NCBI GenBank assembly: GCA_029706075.1
Contig: JAINUG010000165.1
Coordinates: 1,168,258 to 1,232,257 of the forward strand
Direction: 5' to 3'
Origin: Aldrovandia affinis
Taxonomy: Eukaryota; Chordata; Actinopteri; Notacanthiformes; Halosauridae
DNA: 64,000 nucleotides
Numbering within the stretch: position 1 is the first letter of the stretch; each line of letters begins with the position of its first letter. Positions 39,632 to 51,389 of this stretch are shown piece after piece. The translations under genes and the position numbers were made by a program. The notes below the pieces were generated by a model that worked only from the letters and a program-made list of their open reading frames with translations, ran no database searches and was not told where the DNA came from.

Positions 39632-40032
39632 ATGTCATGTTAGACAAGCAGCGGTAACAGCAGCAAAGTGGTTAAGTAATACAAAAATAATAAAAAAAAA
39701 AAAAGTTTGCTAAAAAAAATAAGCCCGTTCTGGATCGACAGCCTCTCAGCTCAGCTCGAACGCCGGAAGGCTGTGAGGGCCTCATTTCCGTGAACACAGA
39801 TTCCCCCGGGGGACACATTTAAAGGTGAGTCTGTACGAGGCTCTTAGCTCTCTGTCGCTCTAAAAACACGGTCTCTGGGGGTTGCCCCTGGGACTCGGGT
39901 GTTGAAATGAGTTGGCAACGGGGTCACAGTGGAGGAGGGGGGGGGTCAGTCCCGAGACAACACCGCTGTGCTGAGACTCCCCAGGATTAAAGAACACACT
40001 GTTCCCCCGGGACACCCTGCATGTTAAAACTT

Positions 40033-40183
40033 GTGGTTCTGTGTGGCTCAGTAGGTAGAGCACGGCGTTGGTAACGCTTAGGTTGTGGGTTCAATTCCCA
40101 CTGGGACCACATGTACTGAAAAATGTATGTGTTCTCTACTGTAAGTCGCTTTGGATAAAAGCGTCTGCTAAACGGCATATATG
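40033..40183 (+). mobile_element. SINE family A
   Basis: Sense full-length copy: gtggttctgtgtggctcagt, cacggcgttggtaacgctta, gggttcaattcccac, tail aagtcgctttggataaaagc. Confidence 0.94.
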
Positions 40184-40239
40184 CATGTTTGTTTCCCATC
40201 CACCCTTTAAAGGATGTTTTTATTATTTTTAAACAGAAC

Positions 40240-40412
40240 CCCGGAGGCGGATAGCGTAGCGGAGCAGGAAGGGCGTCCGTGGTCGGGTTCTGTCTCAGAG
40301 GAGGCGGATCTACCAGCCTGGAAAAATTGGCTCGTTACCCAGAGGACGGGTGGCGGACTCGTGGGGGAGGGTGAATTGAGATAGAGGGTATAATTGGAAA
40401 CCAAATTAGAAA
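40240..40412 (+). mobile_element. SINE family C, internally deleted
   Basis: The head (ggcggatagcgtagcgg) is joined directly to the distal part (agcaggaagggcgtccgtgg onwards), skipping the C-rich centre found in the related copy at 43.13 kb. Confidence 0.8.
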
Positions 40413-40678
40413 ATAAATAAATAAATTAGAAACTATAAATAAGGAAATATATTTACATTTAATATATTAAATACATTTAATTTAATGTTGCAGAATCCCA
40501 CACCATTCCAGATGAGACAGTAAAGCAGCAACATTTTTAAAAATAACATAAAAAATCCACTACATGACTCCACAATCCACCATCAACACTGCCAGCATGA
40601 AAGAGTTCAGTTTTGTCAGGGTCTCAGAGCCACTCTCAAGTCATCCTCCGGGTCTGGTTGTGCTCACCTTCCTACTAT

Positions 40679-40943
40679 AGTATATGCCATTTAGCAGACG
40701 CTTTTATCCAAAGCAACTTACAGTAGAGAATGCATACATTTTTCAGTATATGTGTCCCCAGTGGGGATTGAACCCACAACCTAAGCATTGCCAACACCAT
40801 GCTCTACCTACTGAGCCACACAGAGCCATGCTCTACCTACTGAGCCACACAGAGCCACGCTCTACCTACTGAGCCACACAGAACCACGCTCTACCTACTG
40901 AGTCACACAGAACCACACTCTACCTACTGAGCCACACAGAACC
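40679..40943 (-). mobile_element. SINE family A with five-fold head repeat
   Basis: Body and tail as usual (gccatttagcagacgctttt, gtggggattgaacccacaac), then the 29-bp head unit (ctctacctactgagccacac core) five times from 40797 to 40942, with substitutions between units. Confidence 0.93.
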
Positions 40944-41439
40944 CCACTCCTGCTCCTCCCCGCTCCCCCCTGCCTCAGCGGGAGTGTCAAATTTCCCCCT
41001 CTCCCCCCCCCCCCACGCAGGTGAATGGGATTGCTCTCTGGCCTCCGGGGGCTCAATGACTGGCCCCGCCCCTCTCGAGGTGGACTGCACCACCAGCAGC
41101 GCATGGGGGGCAGGGGGGGCGGGCCTTCCAGCATCAGCATCACAGTCACGCCTCACGCCACCCCCATGACTCAGCAAACACCACAGCCATCTCCCCTTCT
41201 GCTACGAGTAAGCAGAGTCTCTCCTCTCTCTGTCTGTCTGTCTCTCTCTCTCCATCTCCATCTCTCTCCCTTTCCCTTGTATGCATACACAGTGGCAGGA
41301 TGCCATATTTACGTACGCACATACACACACGTCGCTTCCTGTTTTGGGACGCCCACAAAAGCGCTAGGCTACTCTTCCATTTCTGCTCTCACTCAAGCAG
41401 GGATCCTCCACAAATAGTACAGTATACATTCATGCGCAC

Positions 41440-41541
41440 AACTAGAGACACACACACACACGCGCACTCTATCTCTCTCTCACACACACACACACACATA
41501 CACTCTTTCTTGCTATCATGCGCTGTCACTCACACACACAG

Positions 41542-41572
<31 letters not shown>
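41440..41572. repeat. (CA)n microsatellites
   Basis: Three CA arrays at about 41452-41464, 41480-41500 and 41530-41571. Confidence 0.92.
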
Positions 41573-41573
<1 letters not shown>

Positions 41574-41763
41574 GCCAGTAGCTGAGGCACAGTGCTGTCC
41601 ACTATGGAGTGTAAATATTTACCTTCCATTCCTCTCGCACCTCCCTGGCTCTTGCTGCCCCCTTTCCCTGCCAAACTGCCCCCCCACCCCCCCACCCCAA
41701 ACTAACCACCCCCTCCCCCCCACACACACAACAATATTCACCAATTAACCACAAATTACTCAC

Positions 41764-42060
41764 TCCAAGATATGAGCCACATCTGTCCGGATGCAAGAGC
41801 TGAGGCTTCGGATCCCTTCAGTGGCAGAAGCCGTACTGTAGACGTAGGGCTGCGGCGGGTCTAACTGTTGTAAAGGCGCTGCTGGCGCGCACACAGAGGG
41901 GCAGAGCTGATGACGCCGGGGTTCTGCCGAGGTTCTGGTGACAGATTAGCTGACTGATGAACAGTCGGACTCATCAGGCCGACTCATCAGCTCAGAGCGC
42001 CAGGAAAACCGCTGAGCCGGAGCTGTGTCTGCACTCCGTGAGACGCAGGAGAAACCAGGG
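41764..42060 (-). promoter_or_regulatory. possible 5' non-coding exon or promoter region
   Basis: A perfect donor-like GTGAGT (complement of 41758-41763) follows a GC-richer, CpG-containing segment of about 300 bp on the minus strand, the orientation of tmem63c. Because exon 1 appears to have an acceptor, an upstream non-coding exon must exist somewhere. This is only a candidate. Confidence 0.2.
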
Positions 42061-42064
42061 CGAG

Positions 42065-43130
42065 CAACAGGCGAGATTCAAATGAGCAACAGGAGACGAG
42101 AGCCTTAAAAAAACCTCCCGATGACCCGTAACAAGCTTTTTTTTAATTTTTTAATTTTCCCCGCCACAGCTGGCTTTTTTCCCATCTTGATGGCCACCGT
42201 GAGGAGACCCAGGAGACCGAGTTCACGCAGGCGATTTCAGACTCCGGGTCCACTCTTACAGAGACGGACGGCTCAAATGGATTTTCATTCCCATTACAGA
42301 GTTATCATCAAGCGATGATATCGGTTCCCCACTCGCTAACAGGTTTGAACACTTAGGACAAGGGCGCCTGGTTTTGTTTGCGCCTCAAATGTTTTTTTCT
42401 TCACATTTGTTTTGATCTCTCTTTGTTGTTGGTCACAGTGGCTGAAACACAGCCACAGATTCTACAGAGGGAAGCGTCAGCTTTGCGAATAAACACTGGG
42501 GCCTTCGTGTTTTCTGCTTTTCCCCCTACCCGAGAGATACGACATCGTTTAAAAAGGCCTCCCGTTTTCAACAGAGCTCGTAAAACTCTTCAGAGGATAT
42601 TTTTCCGCCTTTTCGTTCCCAGAAATAATTAGATGCCGTCTCCCCTCTGCGATTATACCGCCAGACAGATGGAGAATACATACAGGAGACGAAAAGGCAC
42701 AAATGTCCTGTTTTATAAGCTCTGTTGAAAATGAGGAGGCATTTTAAATTACAGCGTATTTCATAATCAAGGCTGCCACTGGGGGGGGAAGGTTTGAACA
42801 CAGAACATGCATCACAAACTGCCTCATGGGAGCCTTTCCGCAACGCTGGAACACCCACACCGAAGACGAGCAGGAACAGAAGGTGAAGATGGGTTGTGCT
42901 GTGCACACACAATGCAGGGGCAGCATATCACATTGGCTGAGCGCAGCCATGACGTCTCCATCAACAAAGAAAACACGAGTGCCAGATGACATGATGTTCT
43001 GGTCAGTCTGCTGTCCACATTAGTAGAGCAGGGCCTCTCCACAGGTAAACGTTTTCCTCTGCAACAGAGCTACACACTGTGGCATAGCACTTCCCTTGCA
43101 CTAATGACGTTATCATAATTCCGAAAACAT
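42065..43130. other. intergenic stretch, no gene seen
   Basis: Open frames of 60-114 codons on both strands without recognisable domains. No repeat family identified. Confidence 0.5.
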
Positions 43131-43132
43131 CA

Positions 43133-43505
43133 GGCGGCTGATAGCGTAGCGGTCTAACGCACCGTATCTTGGCTGGTCCGATATGAGTGTGAGCTGCCTA
43201 TCAGGGAATGCGAAACTGTCTCTGCCAGACCGTCCCTGGTCATCAGCCCCGATCGGGGGTGGTGTTTGGCTGTCTGCCCCAGGGGGAGGGGGGAGGGTGA
43301 GCCAGCACGAGTTCGTCGAGGAGCGGAAGGGCGTCCGTGGTCGGGTTCCGTCTCGGAGGAGGCGGATCTACCAGCCTGGAAAAATCGTCTCGTTACCCAG
43401 AGGACAGGTGGTGGACTCGTGGGGGAGGGGGAATTGAGATAAATAGAGGGTATAATTGGCAACCAAATTGGGAGAAAAACGGGAAAAAATGTATAAATAA
43501 AAAAA
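43133..43505 (+). mobile_element. SINE family C, full length
   Basis: Sense copy: ggcggctgatagcgtagcgg (head), accgtatcttggctggtccg, ccctggtcatcagccccgat, tgtctgccccagggggaggg, gtcggaggaggcggatctac-type block and the end taattggcaaccaaattggg. Confidence 0.9.
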
Positions 43506-44029
43506 TCCCAAAAAAGCAAAACAAAAAATAAACTCTAAGTGACCGTAAGAGTTCACACAGACAAAAAAGCAGGGATGTTCAAGTTCGAGTGTCACAGCAC
43601 TCTTATTTAACCTATGTCAACACGCACTGCTTCTCAAAATGGCACTGCTCAAGACGTGGCTTCATTTCAGATAAAACGTGCTCCCCACCCGCTAGGTCAG
43701 TGAGGTGGTTTGGCGAGGATTAAATCATTCTCTCAAACAGCCGAATATATTACCCTCAGAAGACTTCTGTGCCGTTTGTATTTATGACACAGCCACAGGA
43801 CCTCGGAGAAATCATGTCCCTCAAAATCAGATTAAACAGACACTGTCTGCGACTTAACGATGACGGCGATGGATGCGCAGATGATATATTAATGATAAAT
43901 GAGAATCAGTCAGCATTTTTCCTGGTTCTGAAGACCCTGGGTCTCTGCCTTGGAGTGCCCCTAGAGACAGCTGCCTTTGTGTCCGTCTCACAATTCATCC
44001 ATCTTCATCCTGAGAGCGCCCCATCTGTA

Positions 44030-44640
44030 GAGGCCAGATCTTGACGTTCATGGGCCCTAGGCCTCGCCTCCATTTTGGGCCTTCCAGCATGGCATTCTGG
44101 GAGAATGAGTTCTTAGATTTACATTAGATTCGAGATATGATTTCAATTGCGTTATTTATTTGAAAATAAAAATTTGTATTAAAATAGTAAAATAGTAAAA
44201 TTAAAATTTAAAATAAAATACTATTACTAATAATAATAAGGATCCTGTGTGATGAGCATATATTTATTAGGTGTGTAAGTGTAATATAAATGATGAAAAG
44301 AATATATACAATGGGGGAAATAAGTATTGAACACATCAACATTTTGTCCAGTAAATGTATTTCCAATGAGCCTATTCAAGTGAAATTTCCACCAGACTTT
44401 GGTATTAACTCAAAAAATCCAGACACAAAATCTAAACATTAAAGTCCATATGTAAATAAAGTTATGTGTAATAAAGTGGAATGAAACACAATACTTATTT
44501 TCCCCATTGTATATAATATCAATATTACTATTAATATTTTCCCAATAAGTACGGGCCCCATGCAACGTTTGGGCCCTAGGCCCAGGCCTTGTCGGCCTAT
44601 GAGATCTGGCCTGTGTACACCATGCGTGCAGCGATGACTT
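44030..44640. mobile_element. degenerate inverted-repeat element around a Tc1 MITE
   Basis: gaggccagatcttgac and gggccctaggcctcgcc at 44030-44070 are roughly mirrored by gggccctaggcccaggcc and gagatctggcctg at 44570-44615. An intact MITE sits inside. Confidence 0.5.
44307..44511. mobile_element. Tc1/mariner-type MITE
   Basis: A 205-bp element with inverted ends tacaatgggggaaataagta and aatacttattttccccattg, flanked by TA. The ends match the widespread fish Tc1-like 'GGGGAAATAAGTATT' class. Non-coding. Confidence 0.88.
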
Positions 44641-45209
44641 TTCCGGGCCAGTGTGGCCCTCACCACAACCATCAATCTGCTGCTACGCTCGTTCACACCT
44701 CACATACGGGCCAAACGTAGTTCAGCCAGAGGAACTCACTGGGTTGCTAGGCAATGATTAGTGTCATCGCTCTCAGGACACTCCATTTCCAGTGCATCTA
44801 AAATACACGTTTTATGACCTTCCAATGGTTACGTACGGCATTGAACTTAAACAAACATTTCAGTTAGTCACGATGAAACACATTGGTCAGGATTCAATCA
44901 TGCAATGCAATTCATATGCAATTCAATCAAATCTAACTAAACATTCTGAGATTAATATCTCAATAAAGTCTGTAGAACAGGCGTAATGTTTATACGGCGG
45001 TGGAAGTAAGAGGTTGTAGCCAATGAAAATGTGCACTCACTGAGTGATTGGCACCATGGGTTGCCTCTGATTGGTCCCAAAAAAGACCCGCCTTTTCATG
45101 CTAAATCTGTCTGTTTGGGTAGCATTTTTTGTGTTGCGGTTCATGCTATACCCAGATTAATGCTCACGTCCTGGCTAATATGTTTGCAAAGCCCTTCCTC
45201 CCTCCACCC

Positions 45210-45739
45210 TAGGGTTGCCGACTTTCTATGATCCAAATGTGGGACAGAAGGCGGGGCACTGGGGGTGAAGTGGGTATGGTGCTGTACTGATGTATTTCAA
45301 CACATACTGTATATTGTAACGGCGACTGCTGAAGGAGAAAAGGAAAGTTTGCTTTATTATAACAAAGCTTATAAACGCAGGGCAGAACCAAGAACATGAG
45401 AAACTCATGGGGGTCACTTCTTAGACGTATAAACGCAGTCACGGTTACAACACTAATCCGCTCAATGACACAAGGGGTGATGGGGAACTGGCACACAATA
45501 AATCATGGGAGACTGAACACAATAACAATGGCAGCCCCCAAGCTTACTTAGCATACGATGTGACTAAGCTAACATTCATTACTACTGAACTTATCTACAC
45601 GGTTACAATATGATGGCATTCTATTTTGATGCCTGACTGGTATTTTGTTATATGGGACAAGGAACGTCCCATACGGGACGAGCCAATTTTGCCCCAAGAA
45701 CGGGACATCCTGGCTAATATGGGACAGTTGGCAACCCTA
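45210..45739. mobile_element. non-autonomous DNA transposon
   Basis: Inverted ends tagggttgccgactttcta and, on the right, gggacagttggcaaccct a, with subterminal atgtgggacag and tatgggac repeats. TA at both borders. About 530 bp, no transposase frame; superfamily uncertain. Confidence 0.65.
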
Positions 45740-45783
45740 CACCACCCACACCTCCTTTCTACTTCACCTGACAAGGCAGCCGC

Positions 45784-45993
45784 CTACATTTACATTTGAG
45801 GAATTTAGCAGACGCTCTTATACACAGTTTACATTTCTTTACATCCATTTATACAGCTGGATATTTTACTGAAGAAATTCAGGTTACTTGCCTTTAGCTC
45901 AAGGGTACAACAGCATTGCCCCACCTGGGAATTGAACCTGTAACCTCTGAGTTACAAGCCCAGCTCCCTAATCATTACACTACACTGCCGCCT
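45784..45993 (-). mobile_element. SINE family B
   Basis: Reverse copy with a shortened tail (aatttagcagacgctcttat), core tatacagctggatatttt, and head cattacactacactgccgcc. Confidence 0.9.
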
Positions 45994-47559
45994 GCCCTAA
46001 GCCTACACCTGTTCTGACACAATGGGGTGTGGGTGCAGTTCCTCCTGGCCATGTAGTACAAAGCCATGTATTACATGGTCATTTAAATCTACAATACAGA
46101 TTACAGTAATCAAAGTGCAAATCAAACCTGCACCATAACTACAAATTCAGTTCTGGTCAACAGCTTCCAGCCTACGTGAGCTGTTCTTCTCAACACGAAG
46201 GAAAACTTGTGGACAATGTGACTAACCATCGGGGTTAAAGGCACACACACTGCAGATGAGTATGATGCAAAAATGCAACTGCGCCCCAGATCACAGCATC
46301 CAGTGGTGTCTGCGTTCAGTTTCCTTGTTTACTCAGGAAGCTCAAATCATCTGTGATCCGAACCACATCCTTCTGCCTTTGCGGTACAGACCTGGGTCAA
46401 ATTTCTCAAATTATTTGTAATCATTTGGAAATTACATTTCAGGGTGCGTAATAACGGATAAGGTAATAAGTTGTCATAACGCAATAACTTTTTTTCATTT
46501 ATAATGCAATGCGACAGGATAATGTAATTACTTGCTGGATGACACAATAGACATTGTTGAACGGATAACGTAATAATCTTTTCCGTGTAACGTAATAACT
46601 AATTACATTATCCGGTTGTTATTATGTTGTCAGGTGGGTAAGAACTTTTTAGATTAATAATGTAATAACGTGAACAGATAATGCAATAATGTACCTAAAT
46701 CACTGTCTATGTTTTATTTCATTCATGACACGCACGCGCACGCACGCGCACACACACACACGCACGTCTAAACACGACACAAGAGCCCTCCCCAGGCCAA
46801 GTGATCACACGTCCTCCACTGCCATTCATTCAGCCGAGCTGCTATTGAAATGGTGGGGAGGGACATCCAAGCACACCTTAATGCAGCTTTGATACGTGGC
46901 AAAGGTACAGGTACATAGGTAAACCAATGATAGTAACTTCCCATATCATTTTAATGTTAATAAACGGTCTGTGACTGTTCAAAGTGAATCCATTTCATTT
47001 TTTGGGCAAGATAGCCTCATTTCTTAAAAACTTTGTATGCCTATTTTTTATTTTTTTGGGGGGTTCGAGTGGCTGACAAAGCTCCAGCCCAGCTTTAGTG
47101 CAGGCGTGGCCCTAAACTTGCATGTTTGAGCCCTAAACTCACGTTTGAGCCCTAAACTCGCAATCTTCGCGGTGGGCACACAGTCGAAGATCAGGTCAAC
47201 AGTTGGCCTGAGTGGATGATGTCTTTCCCTCAGACGTCTGTGCCAACATCACCTTGGCCACTGTTCCTTGTGAAACATCAGCCGTTAATGATACAGGTAA
47301 CGAGTTATATTTCAGGAAAGAAATGGGTCAATTATGTTACTATATATTAATACAATTTCTCACAGAAAAAAGTAATAATAATATACAGGGCATAGTCAAA
47401 ATACTGGAAACATCAAATGAAAAAGGACTTGCATTTTTAACTAAATAGCAATTAAAAAGCAATCACATCAGTTTCATATTATCAATACTAATTACAAATA
47501 TGGTTCTGCTGTAAAATACGTTTTAAAATCCAAACTTTGTAGCTTTTTGGCCATGCACG

Positions 47560-48000
47560 CCAGCGGTTTTGTGAGTTTTGTGTCGGAAGGAGGACACTTA
47601 TGTTGAAAAGGACATTGCACCTACGATGAAATATGGTGCAGGGTCTTCGATGCTATGGGGTTGTTTTGCATCTACTGTTCCTGGGGCAATGGAATCATTA
47701 ACTCCAGCAAGTACCAAGGCAGCTGAAACTTGGCTGCAAATGGACATTTCAGCAAGACAATGATCCTGAGCGTACCTCAAATTCAACCAAGAAATGGTCA
47801 ACCGACCACAAAATGACTGCTCACTGGCCAATGGCAAAGGCCATCTCAGCCATCTCATCTCAGAACTCGAGGGCAGAATTAGAGGGCAGACCAGAAGCAC
47901 GGACTACAGGATCTGGAGGATCTTGAAAGAGTCTGTATGGATGAACCCCCTTATATGTTCACCAATCTCATAAAACACTATAGAAGACCAGAGGGGTGCA
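47560..48000 (+). pseudogene. Tc1-like transposase fragment (catalytic part)
   Basis: A plus-strand frame at 47578-47763 reads KYGAGSSMLWGCFASTVPGA, resembling the SVMVWGCFS region of Tc1 transposases. The FQQDND-PKH homologue is frameshifted (tttcagcaagacaatgatcc, 47745-47764), and a degraded C-terminus ends near gaatctttaac-less DNA at about 48000. Both the N-terminus and the terminal repeats are missing. It is a different family from the 48.2-kb element. Confidence 0.7.
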
Positions 48001-48015
48001 CTGTGTGTGCATAAT

Positions 48016-48183
48016 GTGGTTCTGTGTGGCTCAGTGGGTAGAGCACGGCGTTGGCAATGCTTAGGTTGTGGGTTTGATTCCCACTGGGATCACATATGCT
48101 GAAAAATGTATGCATTCAGCACTGTAAGTCACTTTGGATAAAAGCGTCTGCTAAATGGCATATATGCATATATATATATATAC
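48016..48183 (+). mobile_element. SINE family A with (TA)n tail
   Basis: Sense full-length copy ending in a tatatgcatatatatatata tail. The Tc1 element that follows is inserted in, or immediately after, this TA tract. Confidence 0.92.
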
Positions 48184-48189
48184 AGTATA

Positions 48190-49070
48190 TACACACTACT
48201 GGTCAAAAGTTTTAGAACACCCCCATTTTCCAGTTTTTACTGACATTTAAGCAGTTTAAGTCCAGTGAATAACCTGAAATGGTACAAAGGTAAGTGGTAA
48301 ACTGCCAGAGATTTTTTTTGGTTTTTTTGTTTAGGCTACCCAAAACAGAAAAATAATGTAAATTTCAGAGTTATAAAAAAAGGCCCTTTTCAGGGAACAA
48401 GTAATGGGTTAACGTGGGTTAACAGTCACTCTTTGCAAGTCGCCGACTCTGGATCCAGCAAAAGAGCCCCAGACCATCACGCTTCCTCCTCCATGTTTGA
48501 CAGTTGGTGTTACAAACTGAGGAACCATCCTACAAAAACCTTTCAAACTGTCAAGATTTCAAATTAAGACCTTCTTCCAGCCTTCAGTAGTCCACTGGAG
48601 GTGCTTCATGGCCCAGGAAAGCCTCTTTTTCTTATTTTGCCATCTTAGCAAGGGCTTTCTTACTGCCATTCGACCTGTCAAACCTGCAGCTCGAAGTCTT
48701 CTCTTCACAGTTGAAACTGAGACTTCCTTACTTCGACCAGTGTTAAGCTGTGCTTGAAGCTGTTGTCCTGTGAGCCACCTATCACGCAAGCTGTTGACTC
48801 TCAGAAACTTGTCTTCTGATTTTGTTGTGGCTTTGTGTCTGCCAGACCTCTTCCTGTCAGAGTTTTCCTCCAGTTTCCAAGTGCCTTTTGATGGTGTAGG
48901 AAACTACTCACTGCCAAAAGATTTACATTATTTTTCAGTTTTTGAAGTTTTTAAACTTTTTTTTCCACCTCTGGCAGTTTACCGCTTACCTTTGTACCAT
49001 TTCAGGTTATTCACTGGACTAAAAACTGGAAAATGGGGATGTTCTAAAACTTTTGACTGGTAGTGTGTAT
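48190..49070 (-). mobile_element. Tc1-like element, internally deleted, long TIRs
   Basis: Inverted ends cactactggtcaaaagtttt and aaaacttttgactggtagtg extend to roughly 120 bp (acctgaaatggtacaaaggt on both sides). Inside, a minus-strand frame 48789-48559 encodes a transposase N-terminal portion (VSVSTVKRRLRAAGLTGRMA, then KRLSWAMKHLQWTTEGWKKV). 48540-48430 holds TVKHGGGSVMVWGSFAG out of frame. At about 880 bp it is shorter than complete Tc1 elements and cannot make transposase. Confidence 0.9.
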
Positions 49071-49331
49071 ATACAGTATATATATACATACTTTTGTCTG
49101 TGCTTGTAGCAAAGGGAGATTTCATTGATACGAATGAAATAAAACAAAAAATACATTGATTTTGGTGATGGAGATTGGATAGCAATTGGATTGGTTGGAT
49201 TGGACAGTGATTTTTGACACTATCCATTAAGGTTATTACATCATTAATCAAAAACATTGTTACTCACCTGATAGCGTAATAATCACTGGATAATGTAATA
49301 AGTTATGTTATCCGGTCGATATACTTATTAC

Positions 49332-50881
49332 CAGTGGTGGGCCGTCAGGGCCTGCAAGGCCTTCTCTGCTGGCCAAAAAATATCTGAATCACAGACTGAT
49401 GTTAATTATATTTTGTCCATGAATACTTATTAAATAATTCCAAATGGTCTGTTCGCTTCCTTTCATAGCTGTTCCCCTGGTTGCGCTGCATCCAGACGTG
49501 TTTTTCATATTAAAGCATTTAACCAATCACATTTCAGCCATCATTTGTTGCCAGGGTCAAAGAAATCTGCCCGGAGGCCTTCACAATCCGTTCTGCAGGC
49601 CCTGTAGCATAAAATAAGTGTTGATCAAACTGTTGCTTCAACCAATCAGATTTTGAGTTGGGGACACGAAGGCCTTCTAGAAGGCCTAGGTAACGTCAGC
49701 GTATTCACACCCTTTGATTGGATAGTCAGAGAGTGTCTGACTATGATGTAATGTGATTGGTTAAATGCTTTAATATGAAAATACACGTCTGGATGCAGCG
49801 CAACCAGGGGAAGCGAACAGACCATTTGGAATTATTTAATAAGTATTCATGGACAAAATATAATTAACATCAGTCTATGATTCAGACATTTGAGCGGACA
49901 TTTCAGCCCTAAAGCGAATTAAAACTTACAACAGGGCAGGCTCGACTTTCAGCATTAGCTTCGATGGCGATAGAAAACGATGGAACTTCTTGATGGAACT
50001 GAAACACACGGATAATCTGTACGACAGAGTAATTGAACTCTTTTTGAGGAAATAAAGGAGGATGGATTTTGTGTACAAATAATAAGGATTTTTGGTGAGT
50101 AAAATGTTGCTATTTTCCTAAATAATATTGCAATTTTATGAGGTTATTATTATTAATGCTTTTTTATGTGTGTCGCAGCTGTAGCATCCCGGGTTTGTTT
50201 CTTCAGTAAAGGCATTTATTCTGGATACACGAGTTATCTATCTGCGATGCAACGGCAACGGGTGTTTGTTCGGTTTGTTTTTGCACTTTGTTTATCAGTC
50301 ATGTTTCATGAGAGAGAATGACAGCGATAGAGACGAGAGAGAATGACAGCGATAGTTAGAAGCGTGAGATAATTAGTGATTAGTAGTGTTAGTAACTTAA
50401 TCTAAATCCCTAATGTTAGTAGATTAGTTGGTTAGTACTAGCCTATATACATCTAACTAATGACAGCGATAGAGACGAGAGAGAATGACAGCGATAGTTA
50501 GAAGCGTGAGATAATTAGTGATTAGTAGTGTTAGTAACTTAATCTAAATCCCTAATGTTAGTAGATTAGTTGGTTAGTACTAGCCTATATACATCTAACT
50601 AATATATACAAAGTGTAATTAGAAAGTAAGAAGGAAGTAAAACGAGATTAGAAACGAAGACGGAAAAACTGAAACATAGAATTTGCCGAAGTGCATGACA
50701 GAACGAGAATTAAACATGACTGAAGAAAGATAAATAAACAAAGTGCAAAAACAAACCGAACAGACACTCAAAACATAACAATAAGATGGCTTTTATAGCC
50801 ACAAAATAGTTATTGAGGGGTGGATTGATTCAGACGGAGCACTACTGAAGGCCTAGGTGTGAAATTCACGGCCCGCCACTG
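49332..50881. mobile_element. 1.55-kb palindromic hAT non-autonomous element
   Basis: Perfect 8-bp target duplication cttattac (49324-49331 and 50882-50889). Ends cagtggtgggccgtcaggg and cacggcccgccactg are imperfect inverted repeats. The left region holds a 150-bp internal palindrome (49372-49535 and 49738-49890, near-identical). The right region has a perfect 142-bp tandem duplication (50318-50459 and 50460-50601). No transposase frame found. Confidence 0.92.
50318..50601. repeat. perfect 142-bp tandem duplication
   Basis: Two adjacent copies beginning atgacagcgatagagacgag and ending ctatatacatctaacta appear identical, implying recent duplication, gene conversion or an assembly artefact. 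Confidence 0.93.
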
Positions 50882-51004
50882 CTTATTACATTATTGGGCA
50901 CATTGTTACATTATCTGGTGGGTTTTACATTACAAATGAAAAAGTTATGACATTATCCGGCGTTATGACATTATCTGTTGTTGCACAGTGTATTTGATGC
51001 ATTT

Positions 51005-51384
51005 ACATTTAAAAAATTTGTTCCTGATTTTATCCCATTTTCTCCCAATTTAGTAGCCAATTACACCCTCTCTTTTTCATGTCAATCCCCCCCTCGTATT
51101 GTGAGTTTGCCGCCGTAGCCCTGAGACCAGCAGTGACAAGGGCGAAGTATCGTCTCCTCCGAGCCGGCACTCGCCAAGCTGTCGACCGCAACTCCGGTAC
51201 ATAAAGCCACTCCTGTACGCAGCAAACTCATATTGGCTTCCCTCCACCTCCCTGGGGCGGACAGCTAATCGCCGCCCCTAATGGCACTCTCGGCCAGAGC
51301 CGACTCTGGCGCGGCCGATGGAATCGAACTCCGGTCGCAGTGGCCAGCGTCGAGCGTGGTAACCACTAGACCACCCAGGAGGCC
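51005..51384 (-). mobile_element. SINE family C, full length
   Basis: Reverse copy with all blocks: ttctcccaatttagtagcca, gtttgccgccgtagccctga, tggggcggacagctaatcgc, gccgactctggcgcggcc and head aaccactagaccacccagga. Confidence 0.92.
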
Positions 51385-51389
51385 CCGTA

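Larger units (their letters stand above)
46440..50990. mobile_element. putative large degenerate DNA element with nested insertions
   Basis: ATAATGTAATAA-rich repeats occur at 46440-46700, 49255-49330 and 50890-50990. The outer ends (gtgcgtaataacggataagg at 46445; complement of the right end starts gtgcaacaacagataatgtc) are roughly alike. They enclose a Tc1 fragment, a SINE A, a Tc1 element and a hAT element. One ancient element split by later insertions is my inference. Confidence 0.4.
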
